DNA of 32,677 bases. It comes from Chloroflexota bacterium. Its GTDB lineage: Bacteria; Chloroflexota; Chloroflexia; Chloroflexales; Chloroflexaceae. The position numbers and the translations under genes were made by a program. Location: the NCBI GenBank assembly GCA_030550625.1, contig JAUQOZ010000301.1:1-32677 (forward strand), written 5' to 3'. This document shows positions 13,926-23,121 of this stretch, piece after piece; position 1 is the first letter of the stretch, and the number at the start of each line of letters is the position of its first letter. The notes below the pieces were generated by a model. The model saw only the letters and a program-made list of their open reading frames with translations, searched no databases and was not told the DNA's origin.

Positions 13926-15491
13926 TTACGCTTCCACCGGCACTGCGCGATCGAGCTTCGCGCCGGCCATCAAGAGGCCCAACTCCTCCCGCGAGAGTTC
14001 GCCGTTCTTGACCGTGGCCACAATCTCGCCATGGTACATCACGGCGATCCGGTCGGCGAGCGATAAAATTTCATCAAGCTCGGCTGAGACCAGCAACACG
14101 GCTACACCCTCGTCGCGCTTTTTCACGATCTGGTTGTGAATAAACTCAATCGAACCGACGTCGATGCCGCGGGTCGGTTGCGAGGCGATCAATAGTTTGA
14201 GCGGGCGGGTAAATTCGCGGGCGACGATCAGCTTCTGCTGGTTGCCGCCGCTGAGTGAGCTAGCCGGCACGTGAATGCTTGGCGTGCGCACATCAAACTC
14301 GGCCACCAAGCGGGTGCAATGCTCGTTGATCGCCTGCTCGTCGCGCACGATCCCGCGGGCGAACGGCGGCAGGTAGTACAATTCCAACACCGAATTATCG
14401 GTGAGCGGATACGATGTCACCAACCCGTCACGTTGGCGGTCTTCGGGAATGTGGGCCACTCCTAATTCGCTAATCTGGCGCGGGGTCGCGTTGCTGGCAT
14501 CAACGCCGGCGATCCGCACCGTGCCGGCTTCGCTGGGGCGCAGGCCGGTCAGCGCCGCAACCAACTCGGTCTGGCCGTTGCCTTGCACGCCGGCGATGCC
14601 GAGAATCTCGCCGGCGCGCACTTCAAGATCAATGCCTTTGACGGCCAGCAGCCGGCGATCGTCACGCACTTTCAAGCCGCGCACTTCGAGCACCGGCGCG
14701 CCGGGGCGGGCCGGCTGCTTCTCGACCTTCAAAATAACCTCGCGCCCAACCATCATCGCTGCTAGACTGGCTTCAGTTGCCTGATCGGGTGTTGTTTCAC
14801 CCACCACCTTGCCGCTCCGCAGCACAATGATCCGGTCGGCGACCTCTAAGACTTCGCGCAGCTTGTGGGTAATAAAGATGATCGAAGTGCCTTGCGCTGT
14901 CAGCGTGCGCATCACCCGCACCAGATCATCAGCCTCTTGCGGGGTCAGCACTGCGGTCGGCTCATCGAGGATCAGAATATCGGCGTTGCGGTAGAGGGCC
15001 TTGATAATTTCAACCCGCTGCTGCGCGCCGACGTCGAGGTCGGCTACGAGCGCGTTGGGGTCAACTGGCAGGCCGTACTGTTCGGAGATGGCGCGGATGC
15101 GTTCGGCAGCCTGTTTGCGGTTGAGGAAGGGGCCGTTGGTTACTTCGTTGCCGAGAATGATATTCTCGGTGACGGTCATCACCGGCACGAGCTGGAAATG
15201 CTGGTGAACCATGCCAATGCCGCGCGCAATCGACTCGTGCGGATTGCTGATGCGAATGGGTTCGCCTTTGACAAAGATCTCGCCTTCGTCTTGATGATAC
15301 AACCCATAGAGGATATTCATCAGGGTGGATTTGCCAGCGCCGTTCTCGCCGAGCAGCGCTAACACTTCACCCTTATGCAGCTTTAGCGACACATTGTCAT
15401 TAGCGACAACACCGGGAAAGCGTTTCGTGATACCGCGGGCTTCCAGCACAACCGGGCGGTCTGAGCCATTCTGCGTCACAGGCAACCTCAT
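13926..15491 (-). CDS. ABC transporter ATP-binding protein, nucleoside/ribose type, two ABC domains
   Basis: A 521-residue duplicated ATPase of the NupA/YufO/RbsA type that energises import through two permeases. Domain 1 has Walker [10 protein letters not shown], the signature-region [11 protein letters not shown] and Walker [13 protein letters not shown]. Domain 2 has a degenerate Walker A (GVQGNGQTE), the signature LSGGNQQK and [14 protein letters not shown]. One degenerate site is normal for this family. I favour the ATG at 15491; a TTG six codons upstream (15509) is also open. Neither has a clear ribosome site. Adenosine deaminase lies upstream on the same strand, which points to purine nucleosides as substrate. 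Confidence 0.92.
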   Translation of the reverse strand: MRLPVTQNGSDRPVVLEARGITKRFPGVVANDNVSLKLHKGEVLALLGENGAGKSTLMNILYGLYHQDEGEIFVKGEPIRISNPHESIARGIGMVHQHFQLVPVMTVTENIILGNEVTNGPFLNRKQAAERIRAISEQYGLPVDPNALVADLDVGAQQRVEIIKALYRNADILILDEPTAVLTPQEADDLVRVMRTLTAQGTSIIFITHKLREVLEVADRIIVLRSGKVVGETTPDQATEASLAAMMVGREVILKVEKQPARPGAPVLEVRGLKVRDDRRLLAVKGIDLEVRAGEILGIAGVQGNGQTELVAALTGLRPSEAGTVRIAGVDASNATPRQISELGVAHIPEDRQRDGLVTSYPLTDNSVLELYYLPPFARGIVRDEQAINEHCTRLVAEFDVRTPSIHVPASSLSGGNQQKLIVAREFTRPLKLLIASQPTRGIDVGSIEFIHNQIVKKRDEGVAVLLVSAELDEILSLADRIAVMYHGEIVATVKNGELSREELGLLMAGAKLDRAVPVEA

Positions 15492-15555
15492 TGAATACGT
15501 ATTGCGCAAAACAGACAGGCATTGCTATCGACTGGCGCTGCCGGAGATATAGGGT

Positions 15556-15564
15556 ATTGTAGCA
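15556..15564 (-). promoter_or_regulatory. Extended -10 promoter for the ABC ATPase gene
   Basis: TGCTACAAT reads on the minus strand, about 65 bases before the ATPase start. No good -35 is seen. It lies between the adenosine deaminase stop and the transporter, allowing separate expression. Confidence 0.5.
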
Positions 15565-15591
15565 TATTCTGACCGTTTCACCGGCAACTGC

Positions 15592-16632
15592 CTATACTCC
15601 CAGCTCGGTGCGCAACTGGTGCAGGGATTGTTCGACGGTAGCAACCAAGGTTGCGCGTTCGGCGGGCGGCAAGAAGGTCGCTTGGGCGGCGGTGCGGGTT
15701 ATCGTGCAGAAATCGGCGGCGGAAAAACCGAGGTAATGCGCGGCGCGACGAAACTCCTCGGTGATGGTGGTCTCGAAGAAGGTGGGGTCGTCGGAATTGA
15801 TCGTCACCGGCACGCCGGCGTCGTAGAGCTGGCGCAGCGGGTGGGCTGGCCATGCGGCGATGGCTTTGGTGCGGATATTGCTGCTTGGGCAGACATCGAG
15901 CACGATCCCGCGCGCGGCGAGAGCGGCCAACAGCGCCGGATCATCAATGCTGCGAATCCCGTGACCGATCCGGCTCACCTCCAGCACATCAATTGCGCCC
16001 CAGACGCTGGCGGGGCCGACCACCTCGCCAGCGTGAGCCATCACGCCAAGACCGGCGGCGCGGGCGGCGGCGAATAGTTCAATAAACTCTTCGGGCGGGT
16101 GGCCAATTTCGTTGCCGCCAATCGACCAGCCAACCACCCCGATCGAGCGGCAAGCAATCGCAGTTTCAAGAATAGGCCATGCCGCCGCAGCGCCGTATTG
16201 GCGGCCATAATCGAGTACCAGCCCCACTCGTGGCCCGCCATGCTGGGCGGCGCGCGCAAAGCCGGCGGCAGCGCCGGCCAGCGCCTCGCGCAAATCAACC
16301 CCACGGCGCACGTGCTGCATCGGCGAAAGCATGACTTCGGCGTAGACCACGTGCTGCGCCGCCAGCTCCATCCCCAGCTCGAACGCAAGCAGCTCAAAAT
16401 CCTCGCCATGCACGATGGTCGCAGCCAGCGCCATAAATGCGCCCAAAAAAGCGTGAAAATCATCGTAGTGAAAGAGGGCGGCCAATTCTTGCTCGGTGCG
16501 CACGGGCAGCGGAATGCCGTTGCGTTGGCTCAGTTCTAGAAACGTGCGTGGCGCGACCGCACCTTCGAGGTGCAGGTGCAGCTCGATTTTGGGCATGCGT
16601 TCGATAAAAGCCGCGAGCGCCGGCGTGAGCAT
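15592..16632 (-). CDS. add: Adenosine deaminase family protein
   Basis: Zinc hydrolase that deaminates adenosine (possibly adenine or a related nucleoside) to inosine. The 346 residues form the usual metal-dependent TIM barrel: ELHLHLEGA with zinc ligands His19 and His21, HAGE near residue 200 (catalytic Glu), GHGI near 230, CPSSN, and the metal-binding NSDDP near 285. I place the start at 16632, where a GGGAG ribosome site sits seven bases upstream. The open frame extends further but the added residues resemble no deaminase. Next to a nucleoside-type ABC importer it fits a purine salvage role. Adenine deaminase or aminofutalosine deaminase, from the same superfamily, cannot be excluded. Confidence 0.88.
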   Translation of the reverse strand: MLTPALAAFIERMPKIELHLHLEGAVAPRTFLELSQRNGIPLPVRTEQELAALFHYDDFHAFLGAFMALAATIVHGEDFELLAFELGMELAAQHVVYAEVMLSPMQHVRRGVDLREALAGAAAGFARAAQHGGPRVGLVLDYGRQYGAAAAWPILETAIACRSIGVVGWSIGGNEIGHPPEEFIELFAAARAAGLGVMAHAGEVVGPASVWGAIDVLEVSRIGHGIRSIDDPALLAALAARGIVLDVCPSSNIRTKAIAAWPAHPLRQLYDAGVPVTINSDDPTFFETTITEEFRRAAHYLGFSAADFCTITRTAAQATFLPPAERATLVATVEQSLHQLRTELGV

Positions 16633-16890
16633 TGCCTTTCTCCCGCTCGTAGGAACGATGTTGAGTCGTATTGTAGCGGATGTTGCGGGGTATGGGTGTG
16701 GGAATCCGGGGTCTTTGCGGGTCTCGTGACCGCGTTGGCGTGCGGGTGGGATGCATCGCGACGGAATGAACGGTGCGCCTGCGTATCCTGCTCTCGTTCT
16801 ATGCCGCTGCGCACCCCCCGCCACAGCGTTGAAGGGCGGACAGAACCAACGCGCGCAGATGCGGGTGATGGCGTTAAGATGTGCTAGTGT

Positions 16891-16937
16891 ACCCTCACCC
16901 CCAGCCCCTCTCCCACTGGCGCGGGAGAGGGGAGGGC
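16891..16937. repeat. Palindromic dispersed repeat (CCCCTCTCCC hairpin)
   Basis: CCCCTCTCCC (16905-16914) pairs perfectly with GGGAGAGGGG (16923-16932) around an eight-base loop, preceded by ACCCTCACCCCCAG. Similar sequences are common dispersed repeats in many bacteria. The start of another copy (AGCCCCCACCCCAGCCT) is visible at the right edge of the window. It lies downstream of prfA in the 440-base gap 16633-17072, where no credible gene is seen. The short frames there have no family likeness. Confidence 0.75.
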
Positions 16938-17072
16938 AAAGCTAAGCGTTGAGGCATCGCACAGCGATCAACGGTTGTGCGCGGTCAAATGTTCTGTCCA
17001 CTCCTCAAATGCCACAGTGTGAGTGCGGAGCAGGTTTGGAGCGAACGTTTAGCAATAGGGTGAGCCGCATCC

Positions 17073-18155
17073 TCAATTCGTGATTCCGCTGGCGCGCAGC
17101 CGCTCGGCGTTGTCGTAGACGATCAGCGCCTCGATGATCTTGTCGAGTTCGCCGTTCAGCACTGCCGGCAGGTTCGAGAAGTTTTGACCAATGCGGTGAT
17201 CGGTAATCCGATCTTGGGGGAAGTTGTAGGTGCGGATCTTTTCGGCCCGTTCGCCGCTGCCGACCTGCGCGAGGCGAGAGGCGCCGATCTCGCGCTGCCG
17301 TTTCTCTTGTTCGCGGGCATAAAGGCGGGCGCGCAACACGGTCATCGCCCGTTCGCGGTTTTGGATCTGTGAGCGACCGTCTTGGCAGGTGACGACAATC
17401 TCTTCGGGGGTGCCGGGCTTGTACACAATGCGCACCGCCGAGTCGGTGGTATTGACGCCTTGCCCGCCATGGCCGGCGCTGCGGAAGACATCAATGCGCA
17501 AGTCTTCCGGCTTGATCTCAATCTCGGCCTCTTCAACTTCGGGCAGCACGGCCACCGTTGCGGTTGAGGTGTGAATCCGGCCACGGGCTTCGGTGGCGGG
17601 CACGCGCTGCACGCGGTGGACGCCGCCCTCGTATTTTAGTTGGCTGTACGCGCCTTCGCCGTGGATTTGGAAAATCACTTCCTTGATGCCGCCGATACCG
17701 TTTTCGGTCAGGCTGTCAACTTCGACCTTCCAACCTTTCGACTCGGCAAAGCGGGTGTACATGCGGAAGAGATCGGCGGCAAAGAGCGCCGCTTCATCAC
17801 CGCCTTCGCCCTGCCGGATCTCCATGATCACATCTTTCGAGTCGTTGGGATCGCGCGGCAGCAGCAATAGCTTGAGTTGCTCTTCGAGTTCGGCCAGCCG
17901 TTTGCGCTGCGTCTCAAGTTCTTCTTGGGCCAACGCGCGCAATTCGGGGTCGCTCTCGCCCAGCATTGCCTCGGCTTCATCAATAGCGCGTACCGTCGCC
18001 TGATATTCCCGGTACGCAGCGACCACGTCTTCCAATTCGCGCTGTTCGCGGGCATACTGCTGCAAGAGCGTGACGTTGGTCGCCACCTCAGGCTGGGCCA
18101 TCAATTCGGTGAGTTCATCGTAGCGCGCGGCGACGGCAGCCAGTTTATCGAACAT
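17073..18155 (-). CDS. prfA: Peptide chain release factor 1
   Basis: RF1 recognises UAA and UAG stop codons and triggers peptide release. At 360 residues it matches family length. The tripeptide PAT in [19 protein letters not shown] is the RF1 type of stop-codon anticodon motif, not the SPF of RF2. The catalytic GGQ lies in [17 protein letters not shown] near residue 230. [20 protein letters not shown] is the other hallmark. The ATG at 18155 has no strong ribosome site. It follows rpsU on the same strand after 223 bases. Confidence 0.97.
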   Translation of the reverse strand: MFDKLAAVAARYDELTELMAQPEVATNVTLLQQYAREQRELEDVVAAYREYQATVRAIDEAEAMLGESDPELRALAQEELETQRKRLAELEEQLKLLLLPRDPNDSKDVIMEIRQGEGGDEAALFAADLFRMYTRFAESKGWKVEVDSLTENGIGGIKEVIFQIHGEGAYSQLKYEGGVHRVQRVPATEARGRIHTSTATVAVLPEVEEAEIEIKPEDLRIDVFRSAGHGGQGVNTTDSAVRIVYKPGTPEEIVVTCQDGRSQIQNRERAMTVLRARLYAREQEKRQREIGASRLAQVGSGERAEKIRTYNFPQDRITDHRIGQNFSNLPAVLNGELDKIIEALIVYDNAERLRASGITN

Positions 18156-18324
18156 AAGACATTATTCCATCTGGGTGATATAGTAGTTGTTGATCCGGTG
18201 CGAGGTGGTACAACGATTCCTCGTCACGAATCAGCGTAATCGTTATTGCTGCAACTGGCGGCGGGCTAGCGCACTGTGCTGTGCGCCACCATCGTGCCCA
18301 AACGTCCTTTCCGCAAAGATAGCC

Positions 18325-18365
18325 GATGGCACAATGCGCAATATCACATCGCGCATCGTGCCATC
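18325..18365 (-). terminator. Long hairpin directly after rpsU
   Basis: GATGGCAC-A-ATGCGC (18325-18339) pairs with GCGCAT-C-GTGCCATC (18351-18365), 14 pairs with one mismatch and an 11-base loop. It starts 13 bases past the rpsU stop. No good T run follows, so it may be a partial terminator or mRNA stabiliser between rpsU and prfA. A second small hairpin, GCGCAC-GTGCGC, lies at 18269-18286. Confidence 0.5.
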
Positions 18366-18378
18366 AGATATGCTCATG

Positions 18379-18582
18379 CTACAGGCCAAGCGCAGCGGCT
18401 TTGGCTAGCTTCTTGCGGCGGTTGCGCTCGGCGCGGCGGCGCTTCTCTTTGCGCTGCTCGCTCTTCGAGATGAAGTGCATCTTCTCGCGATAGGTCTTGG
18501 TGATCCGCTCGGCGACGACACCTTTATTGAAGCGGCGAATCAGTTGCTCAACGGTTTCGCCTTCACGACGTTCAACTCGCAT
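18379..18582 (-). CDS. rpsU: 30S ribosomal protein S21
   Basis: Small basic protein of the 30S subunit, needed for pairing of mRNA with 16S rRNA during initiation. The 67 residues show the family pattern: EGETVEQLIRRFNKGVVAE, then ITKTYREKMHFISKSEQRK and an Arg/Lys-rich tail (KEKRRRAERNRRKKLAKA). The start ATG lacks a clear Shine-Dalgarno site, which is notable for a ribosomal gene. Its own promoter lies ~175 bases upstream, leaving a long leader that could be regulatory. Confidence 0.95.
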   Translation of the reverse strand: MRVERREGETVEQLIRRFNKGVVAERITKTYREKMHFISKSEQRKEKRRRAERNRRKKLAKAAALGL

Positions 18583-18756
18583 AGCGCTGCTGGATCAGCG
18601 GTACGGCAACCGGCATGCGGCATAGAACCGTGGTTTGGCGGGGGGCGACGCCCGGCTCTATGGTCGTATCCGCGATCCTCCCTCATCACCTCCTTCGCAA
18701 CAGATTTGGTGCGCCCCTGAGCAGCGGCAATGCCGTGATTCCTACACCGAAACAAT

Positions 18757-18785
18757 AGTATACCGGATGGCCGGCGAATGTGCAA
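18757..18785 (-). promoter_or_regulatory. Promoter of rpsU
   Basis: On the minus strand TTGCAC (18780-18785) and TATACT (18757-18762) are exactly 17 bases apart. Transcription would begin near 18750, giving a leader of about 170 bases. In that leader GGGCG/CGCCC-type palindromes occur near 18637-18655. No other gene is seen in 18583-18870. Confidence 0.65.
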
Positions 18786-18870
18786 CCGCGATGCAGCGGC
18801 AGGTACAGGGAGCGCAGAGATTGGGAAAACGGCTGCTCGTTGCGCTCCTCTGCGCAGGCGAGGTGTCGCC

Positions 18871-20808
18871 TTATCCCCGCCGCCGCAAGATCGCGCCGCC
18901 ATACGCCGGCAAGATCACGTTTCCGGCGATGGTATCGGCAGTTTGCGTCGCCAATGCGACTTCCCAGTGGCCAGCCGGTAAGGGGATTGCGCCGGCTTGC
19001 GGCGCGTTGTTGAGTGCAACCAGCCATGTTGCGCCGTTGGCGGTGCATGTGTAGGCTACCTGACGGTTCTGGTCGTCGATGTGGGTAAAGACGCGCTCGC
19101 CGCGCCAGATAGCGGTCGTTGCTCGTCGCAGTGCGCCCAATTGACGGTAAAACTGCAACAGGTCGCGATCCTGATCGTCACCCCACAGCATCGGCAAGCG
19201 CGACTCTTCGGGATGGCCGCTGCCGTCGGCATGGCGCACGTCGAGTCGTTGGCTCAGTCCGACTTCGGTGCCATAATAGAGCACCGGCGGGTGCGGCAAC
19301 GTATACTGGCAGAGGGCAGCTAGACGCAACCGGCGGGTATCGCCGCGCGCGACCCACAAAAAACGATTCATATCGTGGTTGTCGAGGAAGCTGGGCAGAG
19401 CAAAACCGGGCGGGAAGTAGGAAAAGTGCCGGTTAAGGAAGATAGCGAAGGTGCTGGCGCTAATCTCATCAAAGGCGAAAAAGCGCCGCATGGCTTGCAA
19501 GAGCAGAAAGTCAAGACAACCGTCGAGCCGGCCAACATACGATCGCAATGCCTCGGCAGTGTCAACCGCTTCGCCCAACAGCACACAGTCGGTTTTGATG
19601 GCTCGCATCGCCGCGCGGAAGGCCGTCCAGAAATCGTGGGAAGGGCCGATTGTGTAGTCGAGCCGGTAGCCGTCCACCCCCTGTTCGAGCCAGTAGCGTG
19701 CGGCGTCGATCATAAATTGGCGCGCCGGTGGATGATCAAGGTCAAGCTGCGGTAGTTCGGCGACGCCAAAGAACGAAACATACTGGTCTGGATACCGCGT
19801 AAAGATGAACCAATCCCGTTCCGGGCCGGTTGGATCGGTGATGGCACGCTGGAAGATCGGGTGCCGGCTCGAGAAGTGATTAGCGGTGTAGTCAAAGATG
19901 ACTCGCATCCCGCGGTCGTGGGCGGCGGCGATCAGGGTCTGCAAATCGGCTAATGTCCCCAGCCGCGGTTCGACGCTGTAGTAATCGGTGGCATTGTACC
20001 CGTGGTGTGATGGCGAGGGGAAGAGCGGCGAGAGCCAAATGGCGGTCGTGCCTAAGCTGGCAATGTAATCAAGATGAGCGGTCACGCCAGCCAGTGTGCC
20101 GCCGTAGATGCCCATCGGCGTAGGCGGATTGGCAAATTGGCGGTTGGGGCCGGGATGGAAGCGGTCAATAAAGACATGATAGATGACGGCTTCATCAAGC
20201 CATGCCGGCGCGCCTTCGTCGCCGACCCGGTAGGCGCAGGTGCGCGGGCGGCGGAAGAAGGTCAAATTGAATTCGGCTCCCATTTCACGCAGGTAATGAT
20301 CGCCGGGGCCGGGATGGCCGAGCACGCTGCCATCGCCTTCAGTCGCGCCGATCACTTCGCTGTACCAGAGCGATCCCTCGCCTTTGCTCAGCCAAGCCTC
20401 GATCCGGTAGCGTACGACGGCGCCGGATGGGTGGGGCGGCAGATCGATCGCCCACTCTTCCATATAACCCCACAGCAGCGTATCCCAGTGGCTGGCGAGA
20501 CGATGCCCGTGCGCCACGGCGCTCTCCGGCGCGGGTTGCCCGCGGTGCCCATGTGGTTCGCTACCATCGGTCGTATAGTAGACGCTGACCCGATCGGCGG
20601 TGATTGACGGGCCGAGAGTGACGAAGAGCCGCACCGGTTCGCCGGCCTGCGGCGCCGCCGGTTCCATGCGGTAGCGGTGGGAAATACCGGCCATTTCGGC
20701 CCGCACATACCCTAACCGGCGGCTGTCGGTGGCCATCGTGCCAAAAATGAAGTCGGCAGAGACGTGAATCTGTTCCACGGTGAACGATCCTTTGGGGATT
20801 ACAATCAT
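18871..20808 (-). CDS. GH13 alpha-amylase family enzyme (neopullulanase/maltogenic type)
   Basis: A 645-residue hydrolase of alpha-1,4/1,6-glucans. The N-terminal ~200 residues form a beta-rich domain (VRLFVTLGPSITADRVSVYYTTDG, VRYRIEAW) like those of neopullulanases. The catalytic barrel starts near WLDEAVIYHVFIDRF. Conserved regions are DYTANH (I), GYRLDYTI with the nucleophile Asp (II), LLGEAVD with the acid Glu (III) and FLDNHDMNRF (IV). No signal peptide is present, so it probably works in the cytoplasm on imported maltodextrins. The ATG at 20808 has no ribosome site and follows a hairpin. A GTG at 20778 has AAAGGA nine bases upstream and may be the true start. It is the last gene of the MarR-malE-malF-malG block. 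Confidence 0.9.
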   Translation of the reverse strand: MIVIPKGSFTVEQIHVSADFIFGTMATDSRRLGYVRAEMAGISHRYRMEPAAPQAGEPVRLFVTLGPSITADRVSVYYTTDGSEPHGHRGQPAPESAVAHGHRLASHWDTLLWGYMEEWAIDLPPHPSGAVVRYRIEAWLSKGEGSLWYSEVIGATEGDGSVLGHPGPGDHYLREMGAEFNLTFFRRPRTCAYRVGDEGAPAWLDEAVIYHVFIDRFHPGPNRQFANPPTPMGIYGGTLAGVTAHLDYIASLGTTAIWLSPLFPSPSHHGYNATDYYSVEPRLGTLADLQTLIAAAHDRGMRVIFDYTANHFSSRHPIFQRAITDPTGPERDWFIFTRYPDQYVSFFGVAELPQLDLDHPPARQFMIDAARYWLEQGVDGYRLDYTIGPSHDFWTAFRAAMRAIKTDCVLLGEAVDTAEALRSYVGRLDGCLDFLLLQAMRRFFAFDEISASTFAIFLNRHFSYFPPGFALPSFLDNHDMNRFLWVARGDTRRLRLAALCQYTLPHPPVLYYGTEVGLSQRLDVRHADGSGHPEESRLPMLWGDDQDRDLLQFYRQLGALRRATTAIWRGERVFTHIDDQNRQVAYTCTANGATWLVALNNAPQAGAIPLPAGHWEVALATQTADTIAGNVILPAYGGAILRRRG

Positions 20809-20813
20809 TTTGG

Positions 20814-20886
20814 GAGCCGCACAGCCGTGCGGCTCTACGGGTTGAATCGCCGGGCGGTTTCGTGGAGCCGCCCGGCCGTGCGGCTC
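20814..20886. repeat. Two related hairpins between malG and the amylase gene
   Basis: Hairpin 1 is GAGCCGCAC (20814-20822) with GTGCGGCTC (20827-20835). Hairpin 2 is GAGCCGC (20865-20871) with GCGGCTC (20880-20886). The two are diverged direct copies about 51 bases apart. On the minus strand the second hairpin transcribed ends six bases before the ATG at 20808, so it could limit initiation there. They look like a dispersed repeat family, with a similar GGCTCTA motif near 18654. Confidence 0.75.
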
Positions 20887-20901
20887 TACAATACAATCAC
20901 A

Positions 20902-21999
20902 TCACCCTTTGACCCCGCCTAATGTCAGGCCGCCGATGATATACCGCTGTAACAACAGGTAAACGATCGCTACCGGCAACGACAGCAAAATCGAAAAGGC
21001 GGCGAACCGCGACCACGGGATCTGCCCGGCGTACTGGCCGGTCATGTTATAGAGCGACATCGCCAGCGTAAAATCTTTGGGATCAGTCAGGAATTGCCAC
21101 GACAAGAAGAACTCAGTCCAGCCGCCGGTAAAGCCAAGAAACCCGGTGACGGCCAGCGCCGGCGTTGCCAGCGGCAACACGATCTGGAAGAAGACCTGAT
21201 TCGGCGAGGCGCCATCGATAATCGCCGCCTCTTCCAGCTCTTTGGGAATTGTGTCGAGGTAGCCCTTCAGGTTCCAGATCGCAAACGGCAACGCCCCTGA
21301 CACCATTGCAATCCCGACGCCAAGCAGCGAATTCCGCAACACAAAAACCTCGCTGCGGGCCGGGGCAAGGCCGCTGTAGATCAAGCCTAGGCTAATGACC
21401 AATCCCACTGCACCGAAGAAATAGTTGCCCGGCCCCGCCGAGCCAATCCGAATCGCCGGCACCACTGCGAACAGCGTGAGACCGAGCAGCATCAGACCAG
21501 CGAGAATGAGCACCATGCTCATAATCGCGCTACTGATCCGAATGCTATTGAGCAACGCAAAGAGCGGTGCAATCGTCGCCACGCTCGGCAAGACGGTGAT
21601 CGCCAGCACCGCAATCATCATAAACTGCCGGCCGGGGAACTTGAAGCGCGAAAAGGCATACGCCGCGCTGACGCCGATGAGGAGGGCAAAAGCCGATACT
21701 CCGCCGGCGAGACGCAGGCTATTAAACGCCAGCTCGGCGAACGTCACCGGGTTGGCGGTCGGGCGGTCGAGCACCTGCAAATAAGCTTGCAGCGACGCGC
21801 CGGGAGGAATCAAGTTCAGCTCGGTTGGGCGCGAAATATTGCGCGGGTCGAGCGACATGCTCACAATCCAAAGCACTGGAAAGAGCACGGTTGCGGCGAT
21901 GAACAAGCAAATCGCTTGCAACACCAATTGCTGCCACCACTTCAAGCGGCGGCCGGCGGCGGTGCTGCCTGAACGGCGCTGAGCGGTTACACTAGACAT
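20902..21999 (-). CDS. malG: Maltodextrin-type ABC transporter permease (MalG-like) with extra helices
   Basis: Inner-membrane permease of a carbohydrate ABC importer. The ATPase-contact EAA loop is KELEEAAIIDGASPNQVFFQ (residues 253-272). The protein has 365 residues, clearly longer than the usual 270-300. The excess lies at about 156-225, where two additional hydrophobic stretches (AIMSMVLILAGLMLLGLTLF and YFFGAVGLVISLGLIYSG) sit before the conserved SLLGVGIAMVSGALPFAIW segment. Otherwise the order is normal. Its start overlaps malF by eight bases and uses a GGAGAG site inside malF. No matching ATPase gene (MalK/MsmK) is in the window, so a shared ATPase encoded elsewhere is likely. Confidence 0.93.
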   Translation of the reverse strand: MSSVTAQRRSGSTAAGRRLKWWQQLVLQAICLFIAATVLFPVLWIVSMSLDPRNISRPTELNLIPPGASLQAYLQVLDRPTANPVTFAELAFNSLRLAGGVSAFALLIGVSAAYAFSRFKFPGRQFMMIAVLAITVLPSVATIAPLFALLNSIRISSAIMSMVLILAGLMLLGLTLFAVVPAIRIGSAGPGNYFFGAVGLVISLGLIYSGLAPARSEVFVLRNSLLGVGIAMVSGALPFAIWNLKGYLDTIPKELEEAAIIDGASPNQVFFQIVLPLATPALAVTGFLGFTGGWTEFFLSWQFLTDPKDFTLAMSLYNMTGQYAGQIPWSRFAAFSILLSLPVAIVYLLLQRYIIGGLTLGGVKG

Positions 22000-23071
22000 C
22001 GTAGCTCTCCGTGGCGCGCGAAATCTTGTTGGTAATCAAGAAGATCGGGATCAACACCAGCGCAATAATCACTGAAAACGCGGCGGCAACCCCATAGAGC
22101 TGGTTGACGTTAATCAGCTTAAACGCCTGCGTCACCATAATCTCGGTGCGGCCAAGCGGCCCGCCGCCGCTCATAAAGTAGATCACGTGGAAGAGGTTGA
22201 AGGTGGTGACAATGCCAACCATCGCCGCCGGCACCATCGCCGGGCGCAGCAGCGGCAACGTAATCCGCCAGAACTGCTGCATGCCGGTCGCGCCATCAAT
22301 GCTGGCCGCCTCGTACATCTCTTTCGGAATCGATTGCAGCGCACCGGTGGCGACGATGGTCATAAATGGCCAACCCAGCCAGATATTGGCAATCAGCATC
22401 GCGTAATAGCTGAGCGGCAGGCCGATGCCGGGGATGGGATCTTGGATCTGGTTGAACCAACGAATCTGTACCGGATCGAGACCAAACGGCGTGATGAAAA
22501 GATTGATCAACTGATTGATCGAACCGTACTGATCATCGAACATATTGCGCCAGACCGTAGCGACCACAATATTCGGCAATACCATCGGTAAAATATAAAT
22601 GGCCCGATAGATTTTGCGCCCCCACAACCCTTCCACGTTTAGCAAGACAGCAATAATAATGCCCAGCGCAACGTGAAACCCGACATTCGAGAATGTCCAC
22701 CACAGGTTGAAGGCGAGCAAGCGCCAAAAATCAAAGTTACCGCCAAGGCGAGCGACAAATTGCGGGTTATTGGTAATAATATCAAGATAGTTTTTAAAAC
22801 CGACAAACTGGGCCGGCCGGTAATTGGGCGGAGTCGTACCGCCGGGGCCAAAGGGGTTGAGCGTCTGTTTCCCCTCTTCTTTGATCACGCCATAGTCGGT
22901 AAACGACATCCAGACTTGAAACGCCAGCGGGTAAAAGGTGACGACCATCATAATCACCAGTGCTGGCAGCAGGTAGACAATCGGGGTGCGCAGTTGTTTC
23001 CACCCCTCGTACAGAGCTGAGCGCGGCGCTCGCGCCGTCGGCGAGGCCAGCTCTGGATTTGTGGTTGCCAT
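21992..23071 (-). CDS. malF: Maltodextrin-type ABC transporter permease (MalF-like)
   Basis: Inner-membrane permease partner of MalG, 359 residues. It has about six hydrophobic segments, a large periplasmic-side loop (about residues 60-110, with NPFGPGGTTPPNYRPAQFVG), and the EAA loop KEMYEAASIDGATGMQQFWR near 255. I chose the ATG at 23071 because GGGAGGAAG stands eight bases before it. The open frame runs 17 codons further, but that part (MLSYATSKRSN) has no ribosome site. It is preceded by a 13-bp hairpin after malE and overlaps malG. Confidence 0.93.
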   Translation of the reverse strand: MATTNPELASPTARAPRSALYEGWKQLRTPIVYLLPALVIMMVVTFYPLAFQVWMSFTDYGVIKEEGKQTLNPFGPGGTTPPNYRPAQFVGFKNYLDIITNNPQFVARLGGNFDFWRLLAFNLWWTFSNVGFHVALGIIIAVLLNVEGLWGRKIYRAIYILPMVLPNIVVATVWRNMFDDQYGSINQLINLFITPFGLDPVQIRWFNQIQDPIPGIGLPLSYYAMLIANIWLGWPFMTIVATGALQSIPKEMYEAASIDGATGMQQFWRITLPLLRPAMVPAAMVGIVTTFNLFHVIYFMSGGGPLGRTEIMVTQAFKLINVNQLYGVAAAFSVIIALVLIPIFLITNKISRATESYDV

Positions 23072-23121
23072 GCGGCTTCCTCCCCTGCGGTTGGAACGTT
23101 TCGATGTTGCGTATGATAACA

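Noticed and set aside
13370..14139. Long plus-strand frames with 37-residue repeats (NLSLRGRNAPGRQ and similar)
   Set aside because: They are produced by the 37-bp tandem repeat read in all three frames and run into the antisense of real ABC genes. No ribosome site and no family likeness.
16633..16824. 64-residue N-terminal extension of adenosine deaminase
   Set aside because: The added residues match no deaminase, while the ATG at 16632 has a ribosome site and gives the normal start.
16536..16945. Several short overlapping frames upstream of adenosine deaminase
   Set aside because: They overlap each other in most frames, have no ribosome sites and cover a promoter and a palindromic repeat.
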